Shown here: positions 19,191-29,445 of the stretch, one piece after another
Layout of the letters: each line of letters begins with the position of its first letter
How positions within the stretch are numbered: the stretch's first letter is position 1
Source: an uncultured Rhodospirillaceae bacterium
Lineage (GTDB): Bacteria; Pseudomonadota; Alphaproteobacteria; UBA8366
Reading direction: 5' to 3'
Length of the DNA: 64,000 bases
NCBI GenBank assembly: GCA_913043025.1
Contig: CAJWLM010000009.1
Span: forward strand, 60,329-124,328
Translations under genes and position numbers: made by a program
The notes under the pieces: generated by a model
What the model saw: only the letters and a program-made list of their open reading frames with translations
What the model was told of the DNA's origin: nothing
Databases searched by the model: none

Positions 19191-19556
19191 ATACGAGGCA
19201 GAGATTTGAAACTTTTTAAACTCTCAATTATGAGCTGTGTTCTTGATACTATGGCAGCAAAACAAAATATAATTCGAGTGAATATCTAAACACCACTCCT
19301 TCAGAATATCCATAACTTTTGGTCTATCCTCCTAAATGATTTTTAATTTGGCATGCCCCCCTATAAGCCAGTAATAAATCCTTCCCTTTCACCTATGCTA
19401 ATTTCATCAATCGTCAAAGTATATCTTTTCAGTTGATGTAAGTATCAACAACTGCCAGCATAAACATGGCATTAGCCCTAGCTCCGAAGTAATATAAGCG
19501 AAGTCTCGCCAACTATATCGACTATTGAAAAATTATCTCTGTAAGACACACTATAA
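19191..19556. other. Intergenic region between converging motB and parC
   Basis: 366 bp where the stator operon and the parC operon converge. I see no gene, no tRNA and no strong terminator hairpin with a T run. Only a weak GCGA/TCGC stem near 19497-19510 could end the leftward transcript. Confidence 0.35.
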
Positions 19557-21788
19557 CTAAATGTCAGCGTGAAATCGGCGAGTTTTTGCAAACCCTTTTG
19601 GGACAATACGGCCGGATTGGGCTCTCTTCCCAATCCACTCTGTGAGCCGCATCTCTGTACGGGTCTTATCACCTATTTTCCAACTCAAACCATCACTCAG
19701 ATTGAATACCTTAGCATCAGAGATTGAACTTTTATTATATCGCTGCATTATAACACCGCGGCCACGGCTCATCTCTGGCAACTCTCCAATAGGGAAGATG
19801 ATCAATTTACGATTAAGCCCAACAACCGCGACGTGGTCTCCATTGGCAGGCACACAAACAGCAGCCTCATTTCCCTCACCTAAATTTAGCACCTGTTTTC
19901 CCCCACGTGTCTGAGCGACTACATCCTCTCCATTAACAATAAAGCCACGCCCATCCGAGGCGGCTATTAATAATTTTGCTTTTTGCTCTAAAATCATCAA
20001 CGTGACTATATCTTGGTCATTTGGTAAATCCACCATCAACCGGATGGGCTCACCAAAACCACGGCCTCCTGGCAACCGGTCAACTGGCACGGTGTAGAAT
20101 CGTCCATTAGTTGCAAATAAAATAAGTTTATCTGTAGTCTGCGCATGTACAGCAAAGCGATGACTGTCTCCCTCCTTATACTTGAGCTCGGTTTCTTTCT
20201 CTAAATGGCCCCTCACAGCACGCACCCATCCTTTTGCAGAACACACAACCGTAACTGGTTCGCGCTCTATCATAGCCTCCATTGGAATAACAACTGCAGT
20301 TGGAGCATCTCCTATCTCTGACCGACGCCGCCCGATATCAGTATTTGGCCCAAATTTCTTTTGTATTTCTTTAATCTCTGCCGCTATGACTTTCCAACGA
20401 GCTGATTTGTCCCTTAATAAGCCACGAACGTGTGTTCTTTCTTTTGTCAGATTCGAATGCTCCTCCGCAATCTCAACTTCCTCTAATTTGCGCAAATGGC
20501 GGAGCCGCATATTAAGAACAGCGTCTACCTGAACGTCAGAAAGCTTAAATTTTTTGATCAAAATTCCTTTAGGATTATCTTCCTCACGTATAATTCTAAT
20601 TACTTCGTCGATGTTTAAATACGCAATCAAATAGCCACCTAAAACTTCTAGGCGATCTTCGATCTTACCTAATCGATATTTCTTACGCCGCACAAGCACC
20701 TCATGACGGTGCTCTAAAAAGGCCTGTAACACCTCACGTAAGTTCATGACACGTGGCACCCGGCCTTGGTCGAGAACATTCATGTTTAAAGACACACGGC
20801 TCTCCAAATCGGTCTGGCGAAAAAGAGACTCCATCAAAACATCTGGATCGACATTGCGGCTTTTAGGTTCAATCACTAGGCGAATATCGGTAGTGGATTC
20901 GTCGCGTATATCTTCTATCATAGTCAAGTTGCGGGAATGCATGAGCTCCGCAATCTTCTCAATCAGCTTTGCTTTTTGCACCTGGAAAGGAATAGACTTT
21001 ATAATCAGACTATACCCACCTCCTTTACGATGCTCAATTTCGTATGTCGCACGTACACGAAACCCCCCCTTCCCTGTTTTGTATGCATGCACGATGCTAT
21101 CACGGTCTTCGCATAGCAACCCGCCAGTGGGCAAATCCGGACCAGGTATTAAATCAACGAGCTTATTAATCGTAGCATTTGGTCTTTTAATTAAATGTAA
21201 TAGCGCCGCACATAATTCCCCCACGTTATGCGGAGGAATGCTGGTTGCCATGCCTACCGCTATACCTGATGCTCCATTTGCAAGAAGATTTGGGAAGCTC
21301 GCAGGTAAAACAGCTGGCTCAGAGCCTTCACCATCATAGGTAGAACGAAAATCAACCGAATCCTCATCTATACCCTCAAGCAAGGCATTGGCGACCCCGG
21401 TCATTCGTGCTTCTGTGTAACGCATCGCCGCAGCATTATCGCCATCAATATTTCCAAAATTTCCCTGACCATCTACAAGGGGATACCTCACGGCGAATGA
21501 CTGTGCTAGACGAACCATTGCGTCATAAATTGCAGCATCACCATGAGGATGAAATTTCCCCATTACATCACCAACAATTCGTGCGCATTTTTTAAAGCCA
21601 CTATCCGGATTTAATCGCAATTCACGCATTGCAAAAAGCAGCCGACGGTGCACGGGTTTTAAACCATCGCGCACATCGGGAAGCGATCGCGCCATAATCG
21701 TCGACAGTGCATACGATAGGTAGCGTTCTCCTAGAGCATCTTCAAACGCTACATTACATATATCTCCGGCCTCAGAAGTCTTAACCAT
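19557..21788 (-). CDS. parC: DNA topoisomerase IV subunit A
   Basis: Cleavage subunit of the decatenating type II topoisomerase. With the ATG at 21788 the protein has 743 residues, the size of alphaproteobacterial ParC. The winged-helix motif reads [19 protein letters not shown] and the active Tyr is Tyr124 in [11 protein letters not shown]. The C-terminal beta-pinwheel lacks the GyrA box, supporting ParC over GyrA. The residue matching GyrA Ser83/ParC Ser80 is Ala85, the position where substitution lowers quinolone binding in other bacteria. The frame opens upstream to a TTG at 21806; the ATG is preferred. It is the last gene of the leftward lepB-rnc-era-recO-parC run. Confidence 0.94.
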   Translation of the reverse strand: MVKTSEAGDICNVAFEDALGERYLSYALSTIMARSLPDVRDGLKPVHRRLLFAMRELRLNPDSGFKKCARIVGDVMGKFHPHGDAAIYDAMVRLAQSFAVRYPLVDGQGNFGNIDGDNAAAMRYTEARMTGVANALLEGIDEDSVDFRSTYDGEGSEPAVLPASFPNLLANGASGIAVGMATSIPPHNVGELCAALLHLIKRPNATINKLVDLIPGPDLPTGGLLCEDRDSIVHAYKTGKGGFRVRATYEIEHRKGGGYSLIIKSIPFQVQKAKLIEKIAELMHSRNLTMIEDIRDESTTDIRLVIEPKSRNVDPDVLMESLFRQTDLESRVSLNMNVLDQGRVPRVMNLREVLQAFLEHRHEVLVRRKKYRLGKIEDRLEVLGGYLIAYLNIDEVIRIIREEDNPKGILIKKFKLSDVQVDAVLNMRLRHLRKLEEVEIAEEHSNLTKERTHVRGLLRDKSARWKVIAAEIKEIQKKFGPNTDIGRRRSEIGDAPTAVVIPMEAMIEREPVTVVCSAKGWVRAVRGHLEKETELKYKEGDSHRFAVHAQTTDKLILFATNGRFYTVPVDRLPGGRGFGEPIRLMVDLPNDQDIVTLMILEQKAKLLIAASDGRGFIVNGEDVVAQTRGGKQVLNLGEGNEAAVCVPANGDHVAVVGLNRKLIIFPIGELPEMSRGRGVIMQRYNKSSISDAKVFNLSDGLSWKIGDKTRTEMRLTEWIGKRAQSGRIVPKGFAKTRRFHADI

Positions 21789-21868
21789 GAAAAATTCTGC
21801 CCACAATATGTTGTGCCATGCCTCAGAGCATACCCATTATTATGTATTCTTGTAATGGAAAATTTTCA

Positions 21869-22594
21869 CTAATTATTCATACTAAGCTTTCCCGCAAGGC
21901 GTACCCGGCTATCAGGCAGTTTTTTTTGTCTTGGCTGAAAAACACACTTTTGAAGAAAATATCCCGTCAAAAGCAGTCCATCGGCGAGATCTTTTCCACT
22001 TACCTGTGCCCCCGAGGTCCCTTTCAGAAAGGCTGGAAGTGTTAGTAGCTTATCTTTATAGGGTTCGCCGGCCTGTCGACTCACAGCTTTTCCCGATTTT
22101 GGCGATACAAAAACAAGATCTTCCGTTACCCCCGTTCCTGCACATTCGCTGAGATCTAAGCCGAACCCTATATCTGTTAATAAATGGAGTTCCCAATAGA
22201 CGTAAGTTGCTGCCCAATATTCACCATCGAAAGATCCTAGCAAAGCAGAAAATGATCGATACAAATTTGGACAAGGATCACGCTCCGGAATTACTGCTTC
22301 TACCAATTCAGAAGCAGAAGACAAAGCTAGGAGCTTCCCTGGCTCACCAAGAAGCTGTGCAATGGTACTGCTTTCCAATTCAATGGAATATTTCCCTAAA
22401 TGCTCGTCAAGTCGCGCCCGCCATACCGCTGTGACCTTGTTGCCAACCTGTAAAGCGGCCCGTTGGCGTCGTGACTGACCCCCATGCACAAGACCCGAGA
22501 AACGACCATTTTGTGATGTAAGTAAGCTGACGATAGATGCGGCCTCTCCGTGCGGGCGAGATGCCAATACATATCCTTCATCTTGCCACTCCAT
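21869..22594 (-). CDS. recO: DNA repair protein RecO
   Basis: Recombination mediator that with RecR loads RecA onto SSB-coated gaps. The 241-residue protein starts MEWQDEGYVLASRPHGE and has an N-terminal OB fold (about 1-80), including RFSGLVHGGQSRRQRA. A helical domain follows, with the typical alphaproteobacterial FGLDLSECAGTGVTEDLVFV and SPKSGKAVSRQAGEPY segments. It sits 19 bp after era and 80 bp before parC on the same strand, as in many alphaproteobacteria. Confidence 0.94.
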   Translation of the reverse strand: MEWQDEGYVLASRPHGEAASIVSLLTSQNGRFSGLVHGGQSRRQRAALQVGNKVTAVWRARLDEHLGKYSIELESSTIAQLLGEPGKLLALSSASELVEAVIPERDPCPNLYRSFSALLGSFDGEYWAATYVYWELHLLTDIGFGLDLSECAGTGVTEDLVFVSPKSGKAVSRQAGEPYKDKLLTLPAFLKGTSGAQVSGKDLADGLLLTGYFLQKCVFQPRQKKLPDSRVRLAGKLSMNN

Positions 22595-22613
22595 TCAAAA
22601 ATATCCATTACAG

Positions 22614-23525
22614 TTACACATTAAACTTTAATCCAAGTACTTGATAACGCTCTTGGTCCTCCATCCACTTTCCGCGCACTTTGACAAATAAAAAAAGATG
22701 AACGTTGAGTTCAAAACATTTCCGAAGCTCTTCCCTAGCTGCGGTGCTTATTTTTTTTATCATGTCGCCGCCTTTGCCGAGTACGATTGCCTTCTGCGTA
22801 TCTCTCTGGACGTAGATCGTCTGACTAATCTTTACACTTCTGTCAGAAAACTCTTCCCAAGTTTCGGTCTCTACAGTAACCGCGTAGGGTAATTCCTGGC
22901 GCAACGATAGAAATAATTGCTCCCGTGTTATTTCGGCAGCCAACACTCGAATTGGCAAGTCGGATATCTGGTCCTCTGGGAAATGCCAAGGCCCCTCTGA
23001 AACCTCTTTCTCGAGGTAGGCTAAAATATCATTTACACCACTGCCACTTGTTGCCGAAATCATAAAGGTAGCCGAAAATGTTCCAAGCTCATTCAAGGCA
23101 TGGGTCAGAGACAGAAGTTCTTCAGGTCTCACTATATCTATTTTGTTCAGAACCAATATTAAGTTTCGCTGGCCGTTAGAAATAGAATTTAGAAGAGCCT
23201 TTGTGTTAGAATCAATTCCGCGAGAGGCATCGACCATAATAATAATATGATCACCCTCTGTTGCAGCAGTCCACGCAGCATCGACCATAGCGCGATCAAG
23301 ACGTTTTCGGGGCGCAAAAATGCCGGGTGTATCAATAAAGACAATCTGACTGTTTCCTCGTATTACAATTCCAAGGATATTTGTGCGAGTTGTTTGTACC
23401 TTTGGTGTTACAATACTTATTTTTGTTCCGACAACATGGTTAATAAAGGTCGATTTCCCCACGTTCGGTGCACCGATGACAGCAACAAACCCGAAGCGCT
23501 TTTTATTTTGAGCCAAATCACCCAT
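22614..23525 (-). CDS. era: GTPase Era
   Basis: Essential GTPase that binds the 3' end of 16S rRNA during 30S assembly. In 303 residues the G motifs are clear: GAPNVGKST near 19, TTRTNILG, DTPG near 65 and NKID near 127. A C-terminal KH domain includes VLGKGGDMIKKISTAARE and ends FVKVRGKWMEDQERY. Its start overlaps the rnc stop by 8 bp, implying coupled translation; the rnc-era-recO order is conserved across Proteobacteria. Confidence 0.97.
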   Translation of the reverse strand: MGDLAQNKKRFGFVAVIGAPNVGKSTFINHVVGTKISIVTPKVQTTRTNILGIVIRGNSQIVFIDTPGIFAPRKRLDRAMVDAAWTAATEGDHIIIMVDASRGIDSNTKALLNSISNGQRNLILVLNKIDIVRPEELLSLTHALNELGTFSATFMISATSGSGVNDILAYLEKEVSEGPWHFPEDQISDLPIRVLAAEITREQLFLSLRQELPYAVTVETETWEEFSDRSVKISQTIYVQRDTQKAIVLGKGGDMIKKISTAAREELRKCFELNVHLFLFVKVRGKWMEDQERYQVLGLKFNV

Positions 23526-24183
23526 TCGTTAGATCTGCGAGCATATTAGCTGCTGCTTCCTGCTCGGCCGCACGCTTTGACTTTCCTATACCTTCAGCTG
23601 TCCCGAGCTGGCCCGCAGTTACAGCGACTATGAATGTCGGCTGATGATCTGGTCCTTTCTGCTCAATGAGAGTATAATTTGGTAAACCTAAACCTTTGGA
23701 TTGTAGCCACTCTTGCAATGTCGTCTTAGCATCTTGTGGAGGAAAGGAATTCGTCGACATGGCTGGCATGAAATATTGGGTGATGATTTTCTTTGCTGGC
23801 GCTAGACCTCCGTCTAAATAGACAGCCCCCAATAAAGCCTCTAAAACGTCGGCGATTATCGCCTCATTCTCTCTCCCACCACACTCATGCTCTGGATGCC
23901 CCATGCGAATAAGCGGTGGCAATCCAATATTATGAGCTATATTAGCCAAACTCTCTTTCCTTACAAGCGCGTGATATCGTTGAGAGAGATCGCCTTCATT
24001 TTCTTTAGGAAAAGTCTCCAAAAGTAGGTCAGCAATTACGAGACCCAACACCCGGTCACCTAAAAACTCAAGCCGTTCATAGTTTACCTCCACACATGAA
24101 CTACGGTGAGTTAACGCGGCAGTCAATAAACCACGATTGGTAAATTCATAACCAAGTATTTCAATGATTTCGGTGGGCATCAA
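23518..24183 (-). CDS. rnc: Ribonuclease III
   Basis: Double-strand-specific endonuclease for rRNA and mRNA processing. The 221-residue protein has the signature ERLEFLGDRVLGLVIAD near 37, the second acidic site ADVLEALLGAVYLDGG near 110, and a C-terminal dsRNA-binding domain (about 150-218) ending SKRAAEQEAAANMLADL. It lies 17 bp after lepB and overlaps era by 8 bp. Confidence 0.97.
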   Translation of the reverse strand: MMPTEIIEILGYEFTNRGLLTAALTHRSSCVEVNYERLEFLGDRVLGLVIADLLLETFPKENEGDLSQRYHALVRKESLANIAHNIGLPPLIRMGHPEHECGGRENEAIIADVLEALLGAVYLDGGLAPAKKIITQYFMPAMSTNSFPPQDAKTTLQEWLQSKGLGLPNYTLIEQKGPDHQPTFIVAVTAGQLGTAEGIGKSKRAAEQEAAANMLADLTNG

Positions 24184-24200
24184 ATTATAAAATATCCACT

Positions 24201-24971
24201 TTAACGAATAGCTTTGAGCAATCTCTCATACCGGATCGTAAATGGCCATTTCCAGACTTCCCAGAACCGTGCGGTGCCATTAGTTGAAAAGAAGAAAAAC
24301 TCAGCCTTACCAACTAAGTTCTCAAAGGGAACCATTCCGACTTGTGTCTCAATCCTACTGTCCGCAGAATTGTCACGATTGTCTCCCATTGCAAAGAAAT
24401 GCCTGTCTGGCACCACAAATTCTCGTGTTTCATCAATCACGCCAAAGTCACCTTGTTCTTCAATAATTAAGTGTGCACCACCACCGGGGAGTTGTTCTAT
24501 ATACTGGGGCACTCGGCGCATCTGCCCAAAAGAATTCTTTACCTGAAATCTATCTATTGCTTTTCGTGGCACGCGCGCTCCATTTATATATAAAAGACCT
24601 TTTTTCATCTGAATGCGATCACCTGGCAATCCTACTATTCTTTTGATGTAATCTGTTTCGTTATCAGTAGGAAGCTTAAATACCGCAACATCTCCCCGCT
24701 TAGGTTCAGTTTCAAAAATACGACCTGAGATTGGTGCCAGACTAAAGGGGAACGAATGCCTTGAGTATCCATATGAGTATTTTGATACGAACAAGTAATC
24801 GCCAACGAGTAGTGTCGGTATCATGGAGCCCGATGGTATATTGAACGGCTCATAGGCAAATGTTCTTATTAAGATAGCTATTACCACCGCGTAGGTAACT
24901 GTTCGAATCGTCTCTACCCAACCCCGACTATCTTTCGGATTAAGCTGCGGGTCATCATTCTCTTGGGACAT
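24201..24971 (-). CDS. lepB: Signal peptidase I
   Basis: Inner-membrane serine protease that removes Sec and Tat signal peptides. With ATG 24971 the protein has 257 residues: one membrane segment about 22-38, the nucleophile Ser49 in IPSGSMIPTL, the general-base Lys110 in YIKRIVGLPGD, and the C-terminal box GDNRDNSADSR. The frame extends upstream to 25076 but would overlap acpS; another ATG at 24986 is also possible. The start is therefore uncertain by a few residues. It begins the rnc-era-recO-parC run. Confidence 0.94.
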   Translation of the reverse strand: MSQENDDPQLNPKDSRGWVETIRTVTYAVVIAILIRTFAYEPFNIPSGSMIPTLLVGDYLFVSKYSYGYSRHSFPFSLAPISGRIFETEPKRGDVAVFKLPTDNETDYIKRIVGLPGDRIQMKKGLLYINGARVPRKAIDRFQVKNSFGQMRRVPQYIEQLPGGGAHLIIEEQGDFGVIDETREFVVPDRHFFAMGDNRDNSADSRIETQVGMVPFENLVGKAEFFFFSTNGTARFWEVWKWPFTIRYERLLKAIR

Positions 24972-25059
24972 ATTGAAAACATTCATTTCTATTATGGTTG
25001 ATGGCAACTGTAAAATATGTCGGCCCATGCGAAAGCTTGTCAAGTAAAGCTGTGGTTTT

Positions 25060-25461
25060 TTATTTACGAGTAACACCTGAAATAATAACTATCACCTGTG
25101 CTATTGGAAATTCATCGGTGATACTAACATCAATATGTGGTATCAAATTGTTCGGCGTTATTTCATTCAGACGCCTCAAAGCCCCGCCAGTAAGCTCTAA
25201 TGTGGGCTTTCCACCCGGCATATTAACAACTCCGATATCAGACCAAAAAACTCCCTTGCGAAAACCGGTTCCCAACGCTTTGGAACAAGCCTCTTTTGCG
25301 GCGTAACGTTTTGCATAACTTTCTGCCCGGTTACGCCGGTGATCAGATTTTTCTCGCTCAATCTCCGTAAAACAACGTTTTTCGAATTTCCCCGGGTATC
25401 GCTTAAGTGTTTTGGCTATGCGACGAATGTCAATCAGATCACTTCCAACCCCGATGATCAT
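25060..25461 (-). CDS. acpS: Holo-[acyl-carrier-protein] synthase
   Basis: Transfers the 4'-phosphopantetheine arm from CoA to apo-ACP. The 133-residue protein shows the metal-binding start [14 protein letters not shown] and the second motif [15 protein letters not shown]. It overlaps the upstream pdxJ by 4 bp (ATGA) and precedes lepB by 88 bp. The pdxJ-acpS-lepB order is typical of alphaproteobacteria. Confidence 0.95.
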   Translation of the reverse strand: MIIGVGSDLIDIRRIAKTLKRYPGKFEKRCFTEIEREKSDHRRNRAESYAKRYAAKEACSKALGTGFRKGVFWSDIGVVNMPGGKPTLELTGGALRRLNEITPNNLIPHIDVSITDEFPIAQVIVIISGVTRK

Positions 25462-26207
25462 GTTGAATCCTTTCGAGAACGGGCCTCGTCCATTACCATA
25501 CGCATTTTCCGCACGGCGTGCTCCAAACCTGTAATCATCGCCTCACCCATTAGAAAATGACCAATATTTAACTCGACCACAGCCTCTATTGATGCAATCG
25601 GCCCAACCGTTTCGAAAGTCAGCCCATGTCCGGCATGACATTCGAGACCAATGTTGTCTGCATATATGGCAGCTTGCTCAATACGCTCTAATTCCTCGCG
25701 CCGAAAGACACCTGATGTGTCGCAATACCTTCCAGTATGCAGCTCTACTACCGCTGCTCCAACATTCCTAGCTGCCTCAAGCTGTTTTGAGCAGGGCTCA
25801 ATAAAAAGTGAGACGCGAATATCTGCTTTGCATAAGCGTTCTACAAATTCTGAAAGAAAGGACTTATTGGCCCTAACATCCAATCCTCCCTCCGTGGTCT
25901 GCTCTTCTCGTTTTTCAGGAACTATACAAACAGCATTTGGCTTCACGTCGAGCGCAATTTCAATCATTTCATGTGTTGCCGCCATCTCAAGATTCAGCGG
26001 CTTTTTAATTGAGTCCCTAAGTCGCGTGATATCTTTGTCTCTAATGTGCCGCCGGTCCTCACGCAAATGCGCAGTTATCCCATCTGCTCCGGCTACTATG
26101 GCCTTTTGAGCCGCACGAATAGGGTCCGGATGTTCCCCACCACGTGAGTTTCGAACAGTTGCGACGTGATCTATATTTACCCCAAGCCTTAAAAACCGTT
26201 TGGACAT
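25458..26207 (-). CDS. pdxJ: Pyridoxine 5'-phosphate synthase
   Basis: Closes the pyridine ring of vitamin B6 from 1-deoxyxylulose 5-phosphate and 3-amino-2-oxopropyl phosphate. The 249-residue TIM barrel has [61 protein letters not shown] and the C-terminal [12 protein letters not shown] and [14 protein letters not shown] segments. It overlaps acpS by 4 bp and follows the DUF2062 gene by 6 bp. Confidence 0.96.
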   Translation of the reverse strand: MSKRFLRLGVNIDHVATVRNSRGGEHPDPIRAAQKAIVAGADGITAHLREDRRHIRDKDITRLRDSIKKPLNLEMAATHEMIEIALDVKPNAVCIVPEKREEQTTEGGLDVRANKSFLSEFVERLCKADIRVSLFIEPCSKQLEAARNVGAAVVELHTGRYCDTSGVFRREELERIEQAAIYADNIGLECHAGHGLTFETVGPIASIEAVVELNIGHFLMGEAMITGLEHAVRKMRMVMDEARSRKDST

Positions 26208-26213
26208 GGAATT

Positions 26214-26804
26214 CTACCCCTTTTTATTTTTCCGGCTTTTCCCACTCATTCGTTGACGACGGGCGACATGATAAGATTGTATAAGCGATTTCAGTGGCAA
26301 ATATGATCCAAACCAAACAACTAGCATTGATGGAATAGCACCAACCATCATCGGCCACCATACTGGCCAAATAGTCTCCATCAAATAATCTGTATCGCCC
26401 ATCAAAACTCCATTAATCATATGCGAGAAAAACATGCCAAAATCTAGTTCATCAGGGGAGGAATTAGCACCAGTTGCTCCCATCCAGTTTCCCAACTGAT
26501 GAAGCCACATCCAAATGAAAGGGAATGTCCAAGGGTTACCGACTGCAGTCCCTATTGCAGAGGCAATCACATTCGCACGTATCAACCACGCCCAGATGGC
26601 ACCAAGAAAAAAATGTAATCCCACTAACGGCGTAAAAGATACTGCAGCCCCGCAGGCAAATCCCGCTGCGATGCTGAAAGGGGTACCGGGCAACCGTCCA
26701 AGCCGGTGCCGAATGTAAGTAAATGATCTACGCCAACCAATTGAGGGCCACAGAACATTCACAACACGACTTGGCAGGCTCGATTTTGCTCTACGCTTAA
26801 ACAT
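26214..26804 (-). CDS. DUF2062 family integral membrane protein
   Basis: About 196 residues from ATG 26804; an upstream ATG at 26843 would add 13 residues. The family signature is clear: GTPFSIAAGFACGAAVSFTPLVGLHF followed by a hydrophobic segment, then AIGTAVGNPWTFPFIW, typical of DUF2062. Four or so membrane segments are predicted by eye (about 42-65, 70-90, 98-112 and 160-178), with a basic C-terminus (RRQRMSGKSRKNKKG). Function is unknown. It lies 6 bp before pdxJ and 75 bp after rsh, a conserved neighbourhood. Confidence 0.87.
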   Translation of the reverse strand: MFKRRAKSSLPSRVVNVLWPSIGWRRSFTYIRHRLGRLPGTPFSIAAGFACGAAVSFTPLVGLHFFLGAIWAWLIRANVIASAIGTAVGNPWTFPFIWMWLHQLGNWMGATGANSSPDELDFGMFFSHMINGVLMGDTDYLMETIWPVWWPMMVGAIPSMLVVWFGSYLPLKSLIQSYHVARRQRMSGKSRKNKKG

Positions 26805-26878
26805 TAATGGTTTTCTGATCCTTTGTCCTGACCGATGATACACCTTTTAAATAAATAGTATGTTTCCTGAGACCGGAA

Positions 26879-29020
26879 TCAACGCCCCGCACGTTCGGCT
26901 CCACGCACCACTTCAGTTGCTCTGAGCGCGGCAATGATATCTGACATGTGGCCTGAATCGCTTACTTCAATATCAACAAAGAGCTCAAAAAAATCTGGGG
27001 ACCTGTCAGTTATACGAAGATTACTTATATTTCCACCATCGCGCCCAACAACTGTGGATAAAGATCCTAAAGCGCCAGCCTCATTGGCAAGAATAATTCG
27101 GACTCGGCCTACAAATACTGACGATTTTTTGTCATCAATTGACCAATTTGCCTCCATCCATCTTTCCGGCATTTCTGCAACGCTCTCCAAGGCCTCACAA
27201 TCAATCGTATGTATCGTGATACCTTTGCCAGTGGTCGATATGCCTATTATTCGATCACCGGGTAACGGATGGCAGCAGTCCCCGAAATTGATTTCCATTC
27301 CAGGAGCGAGACCAGTAAGTTCAATCGAATGTTCTCCTGCCCGGGTCACTGCCACATCCTCAGATAGCTTGAGAGAGCGACCTGTTTTTGCAGTTGGGTA
27401 AACTGACTTGAGAATTTGATGGCCTCCTACTTCGCCTCGACCAACAAGAGAATATAAGCTCTCTACCGTGTCGCAACCGAAGTCGCTCAAGATACCTTGC
27501 ATTGCTGTCTGTGTGAGGACATAGCCCTCTTGCTGAAAAATTTTATTAATTATCTCCCGTCCCATACGGCAGTATTCATCTATTCTCTGTAACCTTACAA
27601 ATCGACGTATACAAGAACGCGCCTTAGCCGTTACTACGAAACTCGCCCACCCAAGTGAAGGCACTTGTGACTCAGAAGTCATTACCTCCACCTGATCACC
27701 ATTCTTCAGAAGTGTTCGAAGCGGCATCATGCGCCCATTAATTTTTGCTCCAACACACCTATTTCCCACATCGGTATGCACCGCGTAAGCGAAGTCAATT
27801 GGCGTTGCTCCCTTTGGCAGAACTTGAAGATCACCTTTGGGTGAAAAACAAAATAACTGGTCACTAAACATTTCCATTCGCGTGTGTTCGAGAAACTCTT
27901 CCGGACCACCAGCATTTTCAAGTATTTCCAAAAGCTCCCTAAGCCAACGATACTGACGACCTTCGGTACGCCGTATAAGTTTAACACCTTCTTTAAACTG
28001 CCAGTGAGCAGCTACTCCCAGTTCAGCCACATCGTGCATATCTAACGTGCGAATTTGCATTTCTATTCGCTGGTTTTCCGGACCGATTACATCCGTATGA
28101 ATAGACTGATACCCATTCTGTTTTGGAAGGGAAATATAGTCCTTGAAGCGGCCAGCTACGAGCGGATAAGTACTGTGAATGCAACCAAGCGCTTTATAAC
28201 ACTCTTCTGTTGTCCTCACGACAATACGAAAGGCCATTACGTCATGCAGTTGCTCTAGGCTTGCTGATTTCCGCTGCATCTTACGCCAGATCGAATGGGG
28301 TGTTTTTTCACGGCCGTGAACATCAGCTTCAAGACCTGCCTTTGCAAGATCAACCCGTAAAGTATCAATAATACGGCTGGTCACATCGTCGGAACCTGAG
28401 TGCAAAAAAGCTAGCCGCTTTGTAATTGACTCCCTCGCATCGGGGTTGAGTTCGCGAAATGCATGGTCTTCTAGTTCGTTTTGCCAATCTCGAATACCGA
28501 TACGTTGTGCCAATGGAACGTATATTTCCATTGTTTCAAGGGCAATACGTCGTCGTTTGTCATTATTCTTAATGTGATGCAAGGTACGCATGTTATGCAG
28601 TCTATCTGCTAACTTCACAACTAAGACTCGAATGTCATCTGACATAGCAAGCACGAGCTTGCGGAAATTTTCAGCCTGCCTCGTACCGCCTGATTGCAAG
28701 TCCAACCTGCTCAACTTAGTAACACCGTCTACGAGGCGAGCTATTTCTTTCCCGAACCGTCCCTCAATATCAGGCAACGTAGCAAGTGTGTCCTCAACCG
28801 TATCATGCAGCAAACCAGTTACTATGGAGGCTGAATCGAGCTTCTTTTCAGAGAGTATACAAGCCACCTCAACCGGGTGCGAAAAAAACGGATCACCCGA
28901 AGCACGCTTTTGTGATTTGTGCGCCCTCATAGAAAATATGTACGCTTTATTTAGGGCCGCTTCGTCCGCGCTTGGATCATACCGGCGAACACGCTCAACA
29001 AGTTCTTGTTGGCGCATCAT
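26879..29020 (-). CDS. rsh: Bifunctional (p)ppGpp synthetase/hydrolase Rsh
   Basis: Long RelA/SpoT homologue of 713 residues controlling the stringent response. The HD hydrolase domain is intact (SHPVEVA near 48, HDTVEDT at 72-78). The synthetase domain has DVMAFRIVVRT, and GRFKDYISLPKQNGYQSIH with the RxKD form typical of bifunctional enzymes. TGS and a C-terminal ACT domain follow (IILANEAGALGSLSTVVGRDGGNISNL near 645). The rpoZ-rsh order is standard. No Shine-Dalgarno sequence is seen at the start; instead a 9-bp hairpin ends 7 bases before the ATG. Confidence 0.95.
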   Translation of the reverse strand: MMRQQELVERVRRYDPSADEAALNKAYIFSMRAHKSQKRASGDPFFSHPVEVACILSEKKLDSASIVTGLLHDTVEDTLATLPDIEGRFGKEIARLVDGVTKLSRLDLQSGGTRQAENFRKLVLAMSDDIRVLVVKLADRLHNMRTLHHIKNNDKRRRIALETMEIYVPLAQRIGIRDWQNELEDHAFRELNPDARESITKRLAFLHSGSDDVTSRIIDTLRVDLAKAGLEADVHGREKTPHSIWRKMQRKSASLEQLHDVMAFRIVVRTTEECYKALGCIHSTYPLVAGRFKDYISLPKQNGYQSIHTDVIGPENQRIEMQIRTLDMHDVAELGVAAHWQFKEGVKLIRRTEGRQYRWLRELLEILENAGGPEEFLEHTRMEMFSDQLFCFSPKGDLQVLPKGATPIDFAYAVHTDVGNRCVGAKINGRMMPLRTLLKNGDQVEVMTSESQVPSLGWASFVVTAKARSCIRRFVRLQRIDEYCRMGREIINKIFQQEGYVLTQTAMQGILSDFGCDTVESLYSLVGRGEVGGHQILKSVYPTAKTGRSLKLSEDVAVTRAGEHSIELTGLAPGMEINFGDCCHPLPGDRIIGISTTGKGITIHTIDCEALESVAEMPERWMEANWSIDDKKSSVFVGRVRIILANEAGALGSLSTVVGRDGGNISNLRITDRSPDFFELFVDIEVSDSGHMSDIIAALRATEVVRGAERAGR

Positions 29021-29027
29021 TTTAGTG

Positions 29028-29049
29028 AAGCACCGTAAAAACGGTGCTT
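29028..29049 (-). promoter_or_regulatory. Perfect hairpin directly upstream of rsh start
   Basis: On the minus strand AAGCACCGT pairs with ACGGTGCTT around a TTTT loop: a 9-bp perfect stem at 29028-29049, 7 bases before the rsh ATG and inside the rpoZ-rsh gap. It occupies the place of the ribosome-binding site. No U run follows on the minus strand, so a plain terminator is unlikely. Confidence 0.6.
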
Positions 29050-29088
29050 AGAAGCAACTTGATAATGAAAATAGAAAAGGGTTCGATG

Positions 29089-29445
29089 TCATATTTTTGG
29101 TGAAACACCGGCGCTGGCACCTTCAGATGCAGCTTTATCACTGTTGTGAGTTTCATCGTCACTACCCATGGCCGCAACCATGTATTCCATCAATTCGTCT
29201 TCTTCTGGTTCGTCAATTTCTGCAACCTTCTGAAGCCCCTTCACCAGCGAATCACGCAGTTCCTCCAACTCAACAGTTTCATCGGCAATTTCACGTAACG
29301 CTACAACCGGATTTTTGTCATTGTCACGATCAACAGTCAGCTCACCACCAGCTGATATGTTGCGACTGCGCTGTCCGGCAAGTAACACCAACTCGAAGCG
29401 ATTGGTAACGCGCTCGATACAATCTTCAACAGTAACCCGCGCCAT
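29089..29445 (-). CDS. rpoZ: RNA polymerase omega subunit
   Basis: Small subunit that supports assembly of beta-prime into RNA polymerase and forms part of a ppGpp-binding site. The 118-residue protein begins [30 protein letters not shown], the diagnostic omega N-terminus, followed by [15 protein letters not shown]. The C-terminal extension is acidic and low in complexity ([11 protein letters not shown], then Ser/Ala-rich). A GGGAGA ribosome-binding site precedes the start. It is the first gene of the rpoZ-rsh unit. Confidence 0.95.
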   Translation of the reverse strand: MARVTVEDCIERVTNRFELVLLAGQRSRNISAGGELTVDRDNDKNPVVALREIADETVELEELRDSLVKGLQKVAEIDEPEEDELMEYMVAAMGSDDETHNSDKAASEGASAGVSPKI

